Under the pieces are notes generated by a model. That model made no database searches. It saw only the letters and a list, made by a program, of their open reading frames with translations, and was not told the origin of the DNA. Shown here piece after piece: positions 1-10,951 of a stretch of 64,000 nt of DNA. How positions within the stretch are numbered: position 1 is the first letter of the stretch; every line of letters starts with the position of its first letter. Where the stretch lies: positions 6,696,001-6,760,000 of the forward strand of contig CM059622.1 of NCBI GenBank assembly GCA_030435675.1. The letters run 5' to 3'. Origin of the DNA: Steinernema hermaphroditum. Its lineage: Eukaryota; Nematoda; Chromadorea; Rhabditida; Steinernematidae. A program made the translations under genes and the position numbers.

Positions 1-14
1 TGTTTATTCCGCAG

Positions 15-781
15 TCGATCGGACAATGAACGCTGCGCTCGGCAAAACGTCCTTTCGGCGTGCACGTGCCAAGAAGGACTTCTAATGGGTGATTAGCACA
101 GAGTGACGAGAGTGTCCAGAAGGGGCTGCAGAGACGGAACGAAGCAAACACATCTTTGCAAGTGTTCTATAGAGTTCCACGGAAGTCCATAATCGCCGAA
201 AGTACTAAGCCTTTCAGAGAAACCCTTCCGAGGCAGAGCCTCTGCAACAGTCAAGGGGGAACGGTGGTCCTGGCACGATAAGTATGAATAATTGGACATG
301 GCATGTGGTGATCGGAGAAACTGATCGAGAGAGTTTTGGCGATTTTTCTCTGATTTTTTAGTTTTTGGTGAAGTATCGTCCAACTTCTGTGGATTCGAAG
401 GCGCGCGATTCAATTATCTCGATGCCCTGGGATCTGCTGATACATGTTGACAGTGATTGTGACCGATTTAGCCTTCTTTCGGATCTAGTAGCGCTTGGAT
501 CACCGCATGATTTGAGACATAAACGAATCTACGTTTCCTCAGTAGATGTGGGAGGAACAGCTCCATTTTCACTGCGTTTATTCTGTTCTGTTCCTGGTGA
601 TAAACCATCTAGCGCCATCCTGCCAGGTGAACTGGCTGGTCCACAGTGTATCGTTCATTGCGAGCGCTCCACACGTGAAAAGTCGTCACCGCGCCGGTTT
701 AATCTTGATTGTGCCGGGTATGTCGTGATTTTCTCGAACCTCCCACATTACGATAATGATCAGGTTGAGATGCGCCATTAG
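15..781 (+). CDS. 3' end of an unidentified, probably secreted protein gene (partial)
   Basis: I do not recognise this gene. A phase-consistent model joins three exons: 15-88 (acceptor AG at 13-14, donor GT at 89), 362-445 (acceptor AG at 360-361, donor GT at 446, weak) and 543-781, ending in TAG. It gives 131 codons before the stop. The first exon reads with closely spaced cysteines (CxC preceded by another Cys) like the end of an EGF-like module; the later exons hold four more cysteines, consistent with an extracellular protein. The 5' part lies left of the window. Support is structural: phases fit across both junctions, and the stop lies 105 bases before the bag-1 splice acceptor, typical of a nematode operon. 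The exact introns could be wrong; the 362-781 stretch is also open without the second intron, in another reading of its first part. Confidence 0.4.
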
Positions 782-820
782 CGGCGATTTCTCTGTGGAT
801 TGATTCTTCGTGACATGATG

Positions 821-886
821 AATAAGGTCGCTGAAATTTGGTTTCCGTGCATCTTTGTTTTACTTGCTATACTTCTCTGCTTTCAG
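821..886 (+). promoter_or_regulatory. Intercistronic region: poly(A)-like signal and spliced-leader acceptor before bag-1
   Basis: AATAAG at 821-826 lies 40 bases after the upstream stop, and a pyrimidine-rich acceptor (ctgctttcag) ends at 886, seven bases before the bag-1 ATG. The arrangement of stop, near-canonical poly(A) signal and acceptor about 60 bases later is what an operon with SL2-type trans-splicing looks like. Trans-splicing is inferred; no leader is encoded here. Confidence 0.5.
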
Positions 887-892
887 TTAGCA

Positions 893-1613
893 ATGACGAT
901 CTCACTGAACTGCAGCTGTGGAGGAAAGCAGTTCCAGATTCCAATAAGCCTCGAGCCGAAGGAGAACGAAGAAAACAGCGCCGCACCGTCAGAATCACAG
1001 GATCCTTCGACGATTGGTGACCTGCTAAACGCCATTTCAGAGAACTCTGGCTACTCGCGAAAGGATCTCAAAGTCATCTGGCGCGGCAAGACCTTCATGG
1101 ACAAGGATTCGACGCGTCCTTTGGCTGAATTCAAGTTCAAGGACAACGACAAGGTCATGGTCCTGGGCCGCCAGAAAAAAGGCGCTCTGACAAGCGATCC
1201 CGGCTTTTCCCGGTTGGTGGATTACGAGAAGGCGCATCTCCAAAAGATGACGAAGGATTACGTCGCCATCGAGAAAGATCTCTTGGAACTGGAGAAAATT
1301 ATGCTCGACGGTATGTGCTCTGGGTCTCCTCGAGTTACGTGAAGTTCGTTTTCCAGGCGACAAGATGAAGGAGATGTGTAAGAAGATGGACAAGCGGCTA
1401 AAGTGCTACACGGAGGACGGAATCAGGCACATGGAGAAGATCGATGCGCTGGAGATCTACATCGACGACGCCACGGACGAGCAGAAGCAGCGGAATCGCG
1501 AGAAGCGGAAGTCGCTGATCAACGGGATCCAGGACCTCCTCAACAAGAGCGACAAGTTCTTTGGGCGGGTACAGCTGATCCAGCAGCGGGTCGAGAATCC
1601 CGAACTCTTTTGA
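893..1613 (+). CDS. bag-1: BAG family molecular chaperone regulator 1 (BAG-1)
   Basis: Nucleotide-exchange co-chaperone of Hsp70/Hsc70, cytosolic. Two exons, 893-1310 and 1357-1613, around a 46-base phase-1 intron; 224 aa, close to the nematode BAG-1 length of about 210 aa. Residues 1 to about 85 form a ubiquitin-like domain (starting MTISLNCSC, with LKVIWRGK and the KFKDNDKVMVLG strand). From about residue 95 follows the charged helical BAG domain, including the conserved NREKRKSLINGIQ helix near the C-terminus that contacts the Hsp70 nucleotide-binding domain. I chose the ATG at 893 because it directly follows an acceptor at 886 and gives the family N-terminus; the open frame continues upstream to another ATG at 815, but that would add a hydrophobic leader not found in the family and probably outron. 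AATAAG about 50 bases after the stop is a possible poly(A) signal. Confidence 0.95.
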
Positions 1614-1806
1614 GAGAGAAGCTTTATTTGACTCTTTAGTCTCACACTTTGAAAAACCGGTTAGTAATAAGTTCATCACAATCACAGTAAACAAATATAT
1701 ACGTTGTGTGGAACGGGAAATACGCGTATTTGTTGAGGAATCGATCTCTGGTTGCACAATCCGCTATCGCTATCGTAGAAGTCTTGTATCTTTGGTGTTT
1801 CTGTAG

Positions 1807-2091
1807 TTACACGGCGGCGGGCACGGTCTCCACCACCTCCACAACGTTGACAGCCTTCGCCTGCTTGATGGTGTTGCGGAGAAGCGTGAGCCGGAGAAGG
1901 TGGCTGCCGTTGGAGACGCGGAACTTCAGCTTGCGGCCGCGCTTCTTGTTTTTGCGGCGGAGGATCGCCTGCACCTTGCGCTGAGCCCAAATCTTGAGGA
2001 CGTCGACGTTGTGAAACGTCCGAACGCGGACTCCGTTCGCGGTGATTCTGATGAAGCGCGTGGCCATCGTGGACATCAGCGTCTTCGCCAT
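1807..2091 (-). CDS. Small basic protein, possibly mitochondrial, unidentified
   Basis: Single-exon reading frame of 94 aa from the ATG at 2091 to TAA at 1807. The first 30 residues are rich in Arg, Thr and Ser with no acidic residue, like a mitochondrial targeting peptide. The middle is strongly basic (RRKNKKRGRKLKFR) and the C-terminal part is a predicted helix ending in a valine/glutamate-rich tail. Size and charge would suit a mitochondrial ribosomal or nucleic-acid-binding protein, but I recognise no family. The gene is tail to tail with bag-1 (194 bases between stops) and head to head with ced-12. The frame extends 11 codons upstream of the ATG without another ATG. An alternative is chance ORF opposite GC-rich spacer, but length, base composition and position argue for a gene. 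Confidence 0.5.
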   Translation of the reverse strand: MAKTLMSTMATRFIRITANGVRVRTFHNVDVLKIWAQRKVQAILRRKNKKRGRKLKFRVSNGSHLLRLTLLRNTIKQAKAVNVVEVVETVPAAV

Positions 2092-2302
2092 CGTGTGCCT
2101 CGGCAGAAGCGCCGCCGGAGCCAACAGGAGGAGCGCGAGGGGATTAATGGCGGCGACGTTGATTCACCTGCGGGCAAGCTACGAGTGACACGCGATTCGG
2201 TTATGCCTGCGCCACCGCGGGCGAGAAAACATTCGCGCTATCGATTTTTTATAATGCTGCCGCACTTGTTTGTTTGTTGTTGCAGGAGGCGCGCGTCCGA
2301 CG
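2092..2302. promoter_or_regulatory. Shared head-to-head promoter with ced-12 splice acceptor
   Basis: 211 bases separate the start codons of the small minus-strand gene and ced-12, so both must be driven from here. An acceptor (tgttgttgcag) ends at 2285, 17 bases before the ced-12 ATG and without a visible upstream exon; it is the likely trans-splice site. No TATA box is evident. Confidence 0.5.
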
Positions 2303-5300
2303 ATGAGCTCCAACTTCCACACGCCGAGCAAGCCGCTGAATCCCGTCAGCATCCGGCCGCCGGAGAATACTGTCAAGGTGGGTATCCGTCGCCTTTTTAT
2401 ACCATTTTGAGTCCGGGAGTAGAGGAGAAGGCGCCCAGTGCTGGCTTTGGAGTTTGGTCTTTGGATTCGCCGACTTTTCGGCTTCTCCGCAAAACAAGAA
2501 GTGCATGAGCTAGAACAGTTCTAAGCAATTAGCGGAGGAAAAAGGAGACGATGAATCACGAGTTAGGGGTCGCCTGAAAAACCGATTATGACGTCGTGAG
2601 GCTCTAGGGGTACGGTAGTCCTCCTTTCAGCTGTAGGTTAATTAGTGCCAAAGCCTGACGATGAATGGGACTACGGTAAACCTTTCCTTCCGTTTAGGGT
2701 GCGGTCAAGTTGGACCCTCTGATGGGACAGTTCCTCGATGTTTCGTGGCGATATCCGTCCGAAGACAAATGCTTCCAATCGACCTATAGTACCTTCGACA
2801 AGGAGGTAAGAGCGCGCATCCTTCAACGAAACAAAAGCCTCTAGAATGATGTCCTCGACGAGTTCATCTCTCGGCTTTGCGAGTCTCTCCGTCTTCCGGA
2901 TTTCGCGCCGAAGCGCTACGGTCTCCTCTTCGAGTCCTCGAAGGTCTTCCTCTCTGAGGAGAATCGTTCCCAGGTGCAGCAGGGATTCCTCCTCGTCCTC
3001 ACCGCCTCTCCCGTAGGTGCACTTCTAAAGTACCACGAGCAAAAACCCTTCAGGAGAACTACGTCCGCGTCCTTCTCCCGAAACTGACCGGCGCCAAGTC
3101 GAACTCGTACCAGCAGGAGGTGAGCAACACCCTCCAGACGCTGCACAAGTTCTCCACGGACATTGTCTTTGCGAAGGTCTTCCACGCGGAGGGCGGCATC
3201 GCCAACGGCCTCATCCCGGTCATTGAGAAAGGGACATACGCCGAGTAAGCGGAGTACGGTAGCCCTGGACCTGTGTGTCTCCCTTCAGGAACGCGGAGTC
3301 CCTCGCCCTCGTCCTCCAGACCTTCCTGCAGCTGATGGACCACCCTGACCTAGTTGCGTGGACGTCGCTTTCCCCCGACTTCGTCAAGAAGATCTCCACC
3401 TTCATTACGGGAAAGTCGAAAGTGGAGAACAACACCATTCTGCAGGCCTCGCTCTCCATCATCGACCAGATCCTCGCCACCAAAGAGTAGGGACCCTCTT
3501 TCATGCTTCGATTACGGTACTTCAGTGCGATACTCACCGAAGTGGTGAAGTCGGAGATTCCCTTCGAGAGTCTTATTCGCCATCTGGAGAAATCGGACGA
3601 ACGCGTTCTTCTTAACGTGCTCACGCTGATGGTCACGCTGTACAACGTCGCTGACCAGGCCAGCCAGGTGGCCATTTCTCAGGTGGGAGACTACGGTAGT
3701 CCCCGGAGATATCCTGACCGTTTAGCATCTGAATGACTCGCCATATCGACTAGCCATCGAGCGGACTGTTCTGAGAGAGTCGCGCAGTCTCGACCACTAC
3801 ATACAGCAACAGCTGGCGATCATTCAGAGGCTTCAGCTGAACGAACTTGGGAAGATCGCCCAGAGAAAGCCGCTGGAGCAGGAGATCACACATCTAAAGG
3901 TCAGTCCTTCAAATTGGTAGTCATAATATGGTAGGAGGGGAAAATACTACACTAGGAAGAAGGACTAGGGTTGATATGTGCTTTGTGGAGCATTGCATGT
4001 GCTCTTGGCCCACACGCACGGCGCCGAGGTTCGAATCCACTCTGATCCCAGGATTTTGGGTCGCAATTCTTGGTGACTATCGTCCGAAGATAGTCATCGT
4101 AAAAGACGACCGAGAGCATTTATAAGAGACTGAATGGACCGTTTTCAAGAAAACTACTGGCTTCAGGAGTTGAATGTCGTCAGTTAAAGTGTAAACGGAC
4201 ATTTTTGGGATCAGAAAGGATCAGAACTGTGCAGAAATGTCCTTTCCGAGCTAAGCTCTAGGCTCTATCGGTCTCATTTCAGAACATGAAGGAGCTGAAC
4301 GGCGAGTCGATCATGACCAAGTCGACGAGCGGCTCGATGTCCGGCTCGACGACCACCGAGTTCCCCTACGTCGTCGACTGGGACCTCTTCGCCGACCTGA
4401 TTTCCAAAACGCCCCCAGGGCTTCTGGCAATCGACGCCATCCTGCACTGCGTGGAGCACCACGCGGAGATGCTCTCGCAGATCTCCATCGAGAACAAGAT
4501 GCGTCAGAACGTGAACATGTGGCCCTTCCCAATCGTGGCGGCGCACCTCGTCTCCGTGCTCATCGACCTTCTAGACATCGTTCCCTCGGAGTCGGAGCGC
4601 GAACACAAGCTGGTGGTGGTGCTGTTCAACGCCGACAAACCCTTCTACGAGCTCTTTGCCGTCAGCGTCTACCTCTTCCACCGCACGTGGCGCGAGATGA
4701 ACGCCGGGGTGGAGGACATCCAGCAGGTGGTCGCCGTGGTGGCCGAGCAGCTGGAGCGGAGCTTCAGGAAGAATCCGAAGACGTTCAAGCAGCTGGACGA
4801 GCTCCTCATCCAGCTGAACTACCCGAAGATGCAGGAGATGTGGAAGAGGGAGCGCAGCGAGAGAGAGGAGATCGAGCTGCAGAGCGACGCCATCCAGGAA
4901 CTCCGGGTTCTGCTGAGACCCGCGATGGAGGAACTCGTGAAGATGAACAAGAAGAACTGCCTCAAGAACGGCCAAACCTTCATCAAAGTCGTCCGGGGCA
5001 AAGCTATCCAGAAAAGTGAGGGCATTTTCTATGCACCTGGGATGGGAAGGCTTAGGAATAGACCTCAAAAGGCCCCATGTTACTAGACCCTTTGCAGATC
5101 TTCAGTACTGGAATTGGAAGTTGGACCCCAACGAAAGGATCATCAACTACTCGGACCCGAAAGACGACTCCGCAGGACATACAAGTAGGGCATCAGCTGT
5201 GTACGGTATTCGCAGATTCGATTTCAGTCAAAGTAGAGGACATCCAGAGGATCATCCACGGGGCAGAATACCAGGAGATGCTCCACCAGATGGCGGGGAA

Positions 5301-5658
5301 GTCGTCGAAGAAGACTACAGCTCCAGCCAGGTTCGGCTTCTGCCTCGAGGTGGCCGACAACATGGAACCCTTCAATCTGGCCACAGAGGACGAACAGGTC
5401 TACTGCGACTGGATCGACGGTCTCTCGGCGCTCATCTCCTCGGCCTCCTCCGCAATGGTCTTCACGGAATCGGGGGAGAAGGAGGTGGAACGTCTACTCA
5501 ACTTCGAGATCCGCACGCGCCTCCTCGAGATCGAGACGCCCCCCACGAGCACCCTCGTGGTGCCCGAGCTGCCGACGGATTTCGACTGGATCCCGGCGGT
5601 CAAGATGATCGACCCCGACGACGACGAAGACGAGGTCGAGTCCCTCAACGGCGCATAA
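2303..5658 (+). CDS. ced-12: ELMO/CED-12 engulfment and cell motility protein
   Basis: Subunit of the ELMO-DOCK (CED-12/CED-5) guanine nucleotide exchange complex that activates Rac for apoptotic-cell engulfment and cell migration; cytoplasmic, recruited to membranes. Ten exons: 2303-2377, 2698-2805, 2845-3012, 3054-3244, 3289-3486, 3526-3682, 3726-3899, 4283-5015, 5098-5184, 5228-5658. Phases agree throughout; 773 aa (family about 730). Residues 1-310 read as the armadillo-like N-terminus, the large exon 8 carries the end of the ELMO region (PPGLLAIDAILHCVEHH, then the FYELFAVSVYLFHRTWREM helix), and exons 9-10 (from about residue 602) are the PH domain, starting YWNWKLDPNERIINYSD and containing the conserved DEQVYCDWIDGLSAL helix. 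The tail is acidic instead of clearly proline-rich. Five of its nine introns contain the word TACGGTA. Confidence 0.95.
2378..2697 (+). other. First intron of ced-12
   Basis: 320 bases between exon 1 (donor AAG|gtgggt) and exon 2 (acceptor ccgtttag). An internal tttcag at about 2629 could suggest a small exon, but all three frames after it meet stops at once. It holds two TACGGTA words. Confidence 0.8.
3900..4282 (+). other. Seventh intron of ced-12
   Basis: 383 bases between GTCAGT donor and tttcag acceptor. A sequence resembling a tRNA B box (ggttcgaatcc, about 4029) lies inside but is not backed by a foldable tRNA. Nothing else seen. Confidence 0.8.
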
Positions 5659-5726
5659 TCTGCTCAACGCGAAACTTCACTTAAACGTGCTTTAACGGTG
5701 CTCGCGGTATTACTGTACATAAACTA

Positions 5727-5732
5727 TTTATT
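5727..5732 (-). terminator. Poly(A) signal AATAAA of the two-helix membrane protein gene
   Basis: Minus-strand AATAAA 24 bases after the stop at 5756. It lies only 69 bases past the ced-12 stop on the other strand, so the two 3' UTRs must overlap. Confidence 0.7.
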
Positions 5733-5755
5733 CGAAAGCGACTCGTAGAGGCCAT

Positions 5756-7359
5756 TTACACAATCTGAAGAAGACCCGATTCTGAGGTTTTGCCGACGAC
5801 GTCGTCGTAGAGCGGCGGGGGAACGATTACGGTGGATGGGAAGGGATAGACGCCACCGGAGGGGGAGAGTGGCGCGAAGGAGGAGTTCCGGAGGGCTCTC
5901 TCGATAGGAAGATCCACGGAGAATACCACGGGACTCTTCCCAAGTCTGAAAGATACTGTATTCAGTGATTCGCCGCTTGTTTCTGATAGAAATATTTGGA
6001 AGCCATTTCCTTTAGTTGGAAGCCATTTCCTTTAAAGCCTTTATCGTTCTTGGCCTTTCGTCCCAGAGTAACTCTATTTATATCTATAAACATGACCTAA
6101 ACGTAATTATTTTCTCGTGACACGTCACTTCTTCCCGAGAGCCATTTCCGGCCACATTTATTTTCGAATGCATTGGATCATTAAGTGTGTACGTCATCGG
6201 AATAAATTCTTATGACCCATCTACACGAATAAGTCGAGCAGTGAGCTCTTCAAAAAGGCCAAGAGTCGCCGCGTCCCACGTTGAGTGACGTCCTTTCCGA
6301 TGAACAAATCAGACGTGAAATGGAGCGGAAAGAAGTAAGTGAGTCTTCGAAAACAGAGCCTCGAACTCGAGTTTTGATGAGACATAAATTAGGTGGACTG
6401 TGGATGGCCCGGCCAAAGATCGATCTCGGAGGAGCGCCACAATGGAGATGTCACAAATCAAGCCATCCGAAATTGGATTCTTTCAATCTTTTTCCGAAAA
6501 GGACTTCAAAGGACACATGATTAGATGGAATTCAGAAAGTTCTTCGGGAGAAGGCTGAACAGAGCTGGATCTCTGAGTATTCATCGAAAAGAGTCGTCCA
6601 CGCAAGGTGGCCAGATTTTGTCGACTTATGCGGAACCGCGAGCCACATAAAAACGAGGAAATGTGGCCGATCCTAGGCGTCTACTATGCAATTATGCATT
6701 CACTTGAGTGGAAAGCGAGCTGAAGTTTTCCTTAGACGAAGGGGCCCATCTGTGTACTCAAAGTTCTCTTGTGATGAGATCAGAAGATAGGGAGTGCCGA
6801 TGTTCTCCATCAAAAGACGATTCCCCAAAGTTTCCTTAAGTGTTCGTCACGTAGTTTTTCAGAGAGAACGATTGAGGTAGAGCATAAATAAACTTTCCCC
6901 GATTATTAATGCTCATGATTCTAAAGGAACTTCGGAAGTGTAGATCTAAAGCACAAAACGCTAATCGCCCCGGAATAAGTGGGCCTCTGAAACGCAAAAA
7001 AAGAATTAGGCTCATCAATCTCCGCGGCACAAAACACATTTTTTGTTTTCCTCCGGAATTAGATCTGCAGAAGCAACTTCCTGCGAACTCTTCCGATCTC
7101 AGAAATGACAAATTCGAACGTCTGTAACTCACTTGAAGAGGACTTTAGTGCGTGTGCAGTCGAAGGAACCGAGGAAGAGGCCGAAGATACAGCTGGAGAA
7201 GCAGATGAGGAGGATGAGGACGAGCAGGGCGCTCCGCCAGCCCGTGGACTCGGCGAACAGCTTCAGAACAAGCGTGATGGCGACGAGAAGGAGGGCGTGG
7301 GCGACGAAGACGCCGATCTTGGCACTGTGGCCGGAGCACCGGAAGAGGGTGAATCCCAT
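5756..7359 (-). CDS. Small two-helix membrane protein with PPxY motif, unidentified
   Basis: Two exons on the minus strand, 7359-7133 and 5945-5756, joined in phase 2 across a 1187-base intron; 138 aa, stop TAA. Exon 1 encodes two hydrophobic segments (about residues 11-32 and 40-60) with short loops. Exon 2 encodes a proline-, serine- and valine-rich soluble tail that includes PPPLYDD, a PPxY motif of the kind bound by WW domains of Nedd4-type ubiquitin ligases. The intron ends in ctttcag and the donor is AA|gtgagtt. The start ATG at 7359 follows an acceptor (cgcttcag, exon edge 7415); an ATG seven bases upstream (7366) is in another frame. If that acceptor is a cis site the protein has more N-terminal exons. 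I recognise no family; other phase-compatible exons inside the long intron cannot be excluded. Confidence 0.6.
5946..7132 (-). other. Long intron of the membrane protein gene
   Basis: AT-richer sequence with no convincing exon. One acceptor-like site (gcgtttcag, about 6993) is followed by an open stretch, but there is no donor or family similarity. Confidence 0.5.
5996..6034. repeat. Two tandem copies of a 20-base unit
   Basis: Unit TTGGAAGCCATTTCCTTTAG, the second copy one base short, inside the intron of the membrane protein gene. Probably a simple local duplication. Confidence 0.85.
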
Positions 7360-7415
7360 TCGGCATCCAGGTCCACTTCGGGCCACGCGGAGGGCTCCGA
7401 GGGGCGGAGGAGGGG

Positions 7416-10400
7416 CTGAAGCGACGGAAATTATCAGGGGTGTTCCGATAATTCATAAGAGTCGTTTACGCGTGCGCGCGAAGAGGAGGCGGATGCTCCG
7501 ATTTGGGAGTCGGGCCACGCCGAGGGAGAGGCTAATCAATTGGCGTTCGTCGCCGAGAAACGCATAATTGCGATCGGAATGTAATTTCGCGGAAAAAGAG
7601 AGTCGAGGGAAGAAGGTTGCAAAGAGGGCGAGGACGGGCGCCCTTTGGATCGCCGTTTATGGCTACAAATTGGAAGGCTCTGATTGCTTTTTTCTCCGAA
7701 TAAAACGGGGGACGAAGCCAGAATTGATCCCTTGGAACACATCTTGATGTCTTCGGGATAGCAGAAACATTGCCGATGATGGTGGGCGGTGCTGGTGGAA
7801 TTCAAGCAAAATGCGCAAAATTCATCGGATCTATGGGCTCTGGAGTAGTCATTACACTCGATTTTGGAAGATGCTCAGTGTGGAGGGAGAAAAAGGAGGA
7901 GGCCAAACTGCATGAAGATGTCAAAGCTCAAAAGCAGTTCAGTCGTAGATAGAACTCACAGGAAACTCCATAGCTATAGCCAAACTATGAAGATGAGGAT
8001 CTAACAGCTCAAAATAAGAAACTAAGAAACTTAATAGGTGCTATTGTTATAACCATTACTCAATGGAACGCTGGCGATTCAATAGCACCTTCAATTGCGA
8101 GTACCAAACGAGAGAGGGTCGTCGACAATCGCGTGGCGCCGATCTGATCGTATTTTTCGCGAAACAATTACACGAGAGTGAGGGAGCGAACCCTGGGGGA
8201 GGGTGGAGATGACAGATTAATCGAGGCGCGGAAGTGATCAGAGAGAAAACAATTTGTTTCTGGAGGGGAGGTCCTCGTCCTTTGCGGGGAGGAGCCCCTG
8301 GGAAATAAACGCAAACAGCCGCACTTTTGACTCGTCCAAATTTGGAAAGGGTAAACGCATTAGTTCGACCCAAATGGAAAGGAGAAGAAGAGGCGACCCG
8401 CCTCAAGTGTTTTCGCCTGTCTTCTAATTGTTTATGAGAAACAAAGGGCGTATTTATTTCACGAATTCGCTCTGTAGAATTGATGAAGCCTACAGTGAAT
8501 TTTGTAGCTCTAAAACATCAAAAGATTTTTCAATATTTTTTGAAAAGGAAGTTCATTGGTCCCACCCAAGCACCAATATCTTATAGCCTTAGGAGCTGGA
8601 CTACGATACCATTCTGCTACAGCTGACTTCAGGAGATCCCTGAAGGCATACAATCTGGAAACCTGAATGAATCGACTACAGCGTCATGCTTTTCCACATA
8701 GCGTCATCCGTTTCGCTGTAATCGTAAAGTGAAACAACAAAAAGGAGTACAGGAAATTGAATTCCTTGGCGCCCTCCAGAGGGAAAAACAAGTCTCCGAG
8801 CACGCCAAGAAAGGACAAAAATAGAGCGTTGCCTCAGATATTAACTAACATTTGACGAGCGATCGGACTGAATTAGGCGACATTTGTTTCGCGTCGTCTT
8901 GCCGAAAGTACACAAAAACGCCACCGAACATACACAACACGCCCCGCCGTCTTATCAGAGAAGTTCTTTTGGTGCAGCACAACTGTCGTGTCCCGAGACG
9001 CCCCAATGAATTATGTGAAACTGGCGATCGCAAATTATGTGATCCTGGGATCGAGAGGAAGGTGAGAAGAAGGGCGACCTTTGAGAAATTAAATGGATTA
9101 TTTAAGTCACGTTTGGTGACGTTGGGTGCCAAAATAGGGTCTTCGAAGAAGAGCAGGACACTGATACAGGACGGAATCGTCTCTGAAGAGATCCAGTCCC
9201 AATATTTGGTACTTCTTATCTTCATCTCTTTGGTTTTGAGTGGAGAAGTACGTGTCCACTTTAGAGAACGACAAATATTTCGGTCAAAACAATCAGCACA
9301 TGGTCTAGCATTTCACTCTTCATACGTGCTTTGATGATCCTCGTTCTAAGATTCATAGAGATGCTCCTAGACATCCTCCATCCTGAACGCTTGAACGCTC
9401 ACTTTTTCCCTCTTTGAAGAACGATGTGAAAAACAGACAGCCACTTTTCTTATCTCTTTTATTGGACTGAGCCGTTGAAAGTGACGAATCATCTCGACCA
9501 ATCTTCAATTCCATAAACATCAACGTTCACCATTATAATGTACAAGTTGAGCCAACTTTGAACCGGATTCTGCTTGTTTGGGTACAACTTCCACCACTCT
9601 CTTATATTCTAAAAGTTTTCCACTTGATGTCATCAATGAAGAGCACTGAAGATAGAGTGCTGAAGGCCTCTTATCTGAAGCCATGGTACATAGCGCTGGA
9701 ATTGGATGGCCACAGCCGTGTACGGTCTCAACTGTAAACATCGATATAGTAAAAGCCCAACGGACTGTTTACGGAAGCCTGCTAAGTTCTTCTCGGAACG
9801 CTCAGGCGGGAAATTGCCCCAGCAGGGTAAACAAGGAGACCCCAAAAATAGGAGTTGATTGGCCAAATGAGTGGGAAGTTTCGGCAATGATGAATGGCGC
9901 GGAAATTAGGAGTTCTCCTTGGGAGAGAACGGCGTGGGGCGCGTGCAAGAAGCGGAGTTCCTTCGCGAGTCGTTCATCAAAAAAAGGAAATAAAATCTCG
10001 CGAGAAAAAGCACTTTTGTGCTTTTCCGCGCTGCTTCTCCCGCGATTCCCAGAGGACGAACGCGCGAAGTTTGACTGATGATGGCCGATGCGCGGAAATT
10101 GGGATAATTCGATTCGTTCTGTGCCCGTTGTGTTTCAATTCAATTGCTGGGGCACTGTATAATGGCCACAAAAGGACACTTTTTGTGAGTCAAGATCTAG
10201 GGGGAATGGTCCTGTTGGTGCAGAATAAAAGTGACTGTAGAGAGATGTAGGAGTGGATGCTGAAAGGTTTGCTTTTTTTGCGACAAAAGGTTAAAAAAGT
10301 GCTGATTCCCGTGTGGTTCAATCGCTTCCAAGGAAGCGGCTGATGGAATCGAGGATGAGGGAGGGCCGGTGGAAAGGGAATGGCTCCGTTTCTACAGGAT

Positions 10401-10892
10401 AAATGATGGACAGTCTTCGTTTTCTGTTGTTCGAAAAAGTTCTTATGAGCTTTGGAAGTTCAAATTTCGAAGAAAAGATCTGCTCGGATCTTATCGAAGG
10501 GTGTTCCAATCGTGCCAAAGGCTGACTCCCCACCATCTTTTCTCCGGTCTATCATGGTTCACTCAACACCGCTTTTCCTAGTATGTCTTTCTCCTAATAT
10601 CACTAAGCGTCGCGAAGAGATTTCAGTGCCCATTCGGTATGAAAGTTTTGAAAATTAAAGATGAAGAGACATCAAAAATTCGTCGTCTGCTCCTTCAATA
10701 GCAGCAGTGGATGAAGCTCAAAGCGACATTTGGAAGGAACGAAAGATTAAGGCTTTTAGTAGATTGGCCGAAATGCGAGACGCGAAATCTTGTTACTTCC
10801 TGCACACACGGATGTGCAGTGGACCGACGACGGCAACGGCTTTTGGTCGACGACGAGAGGAGGCTAAATTGTCTTGAGAGAGAACTGTCGTT
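7416..10892. other. Gene-free spacer of 3.5 kb
   Basis: Lies upstream of the membrane protein gene and downstream of the collagen gene, both on the minus strand. Open frames up to 160 codons occur (for example 8852-9334 plus strand) but have no start context, splice logic or recognisable domains. Scattered GC-rich patches (around 8060-8400 and 9880-10080). No RNA gene or repeat recognised. Confidence 0.5.
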
Positions 10893-10898
10893 TTTATT
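10893..10898 (-). terminator. Poly(A) signal AATAAA of the collagen gene
   Basis: Minus-strand AATAAA 54 bases after the collagen stop codon at 10952. Confidence 0.75.
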
Positions 10899-10951
10899 TG
10901 TGTGTGACACTGTAGAGAAGAACAACAGCAACATAGATCCTGTGCAGCTTC

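Noticed and set aside
815..892. Upstream ATG of the bag-1 frame adding a hydrophobic leader
   Set aside because: An acceptor at 886 lies between it and the family-typical N-terminus, so this segment is most likely removed by trans-splicing.
2629..2672. Small exon inside ced-12 intron 1 (tttcag ... gtaaac)
   Set aside because: All three frames contain stops.
3960..4080. tRNA-like B box (ggttcgaatcc) in a ced-12 intron
   Set aside because: The T stem does not pair, there is no A box or acceptor stem at the right distance.
8852..9334. 160-codon open frame in the 3.5-kb spacer
   Set aside because: No ATG context, no domain, and length within what chance gives in 64 kb over six frames.
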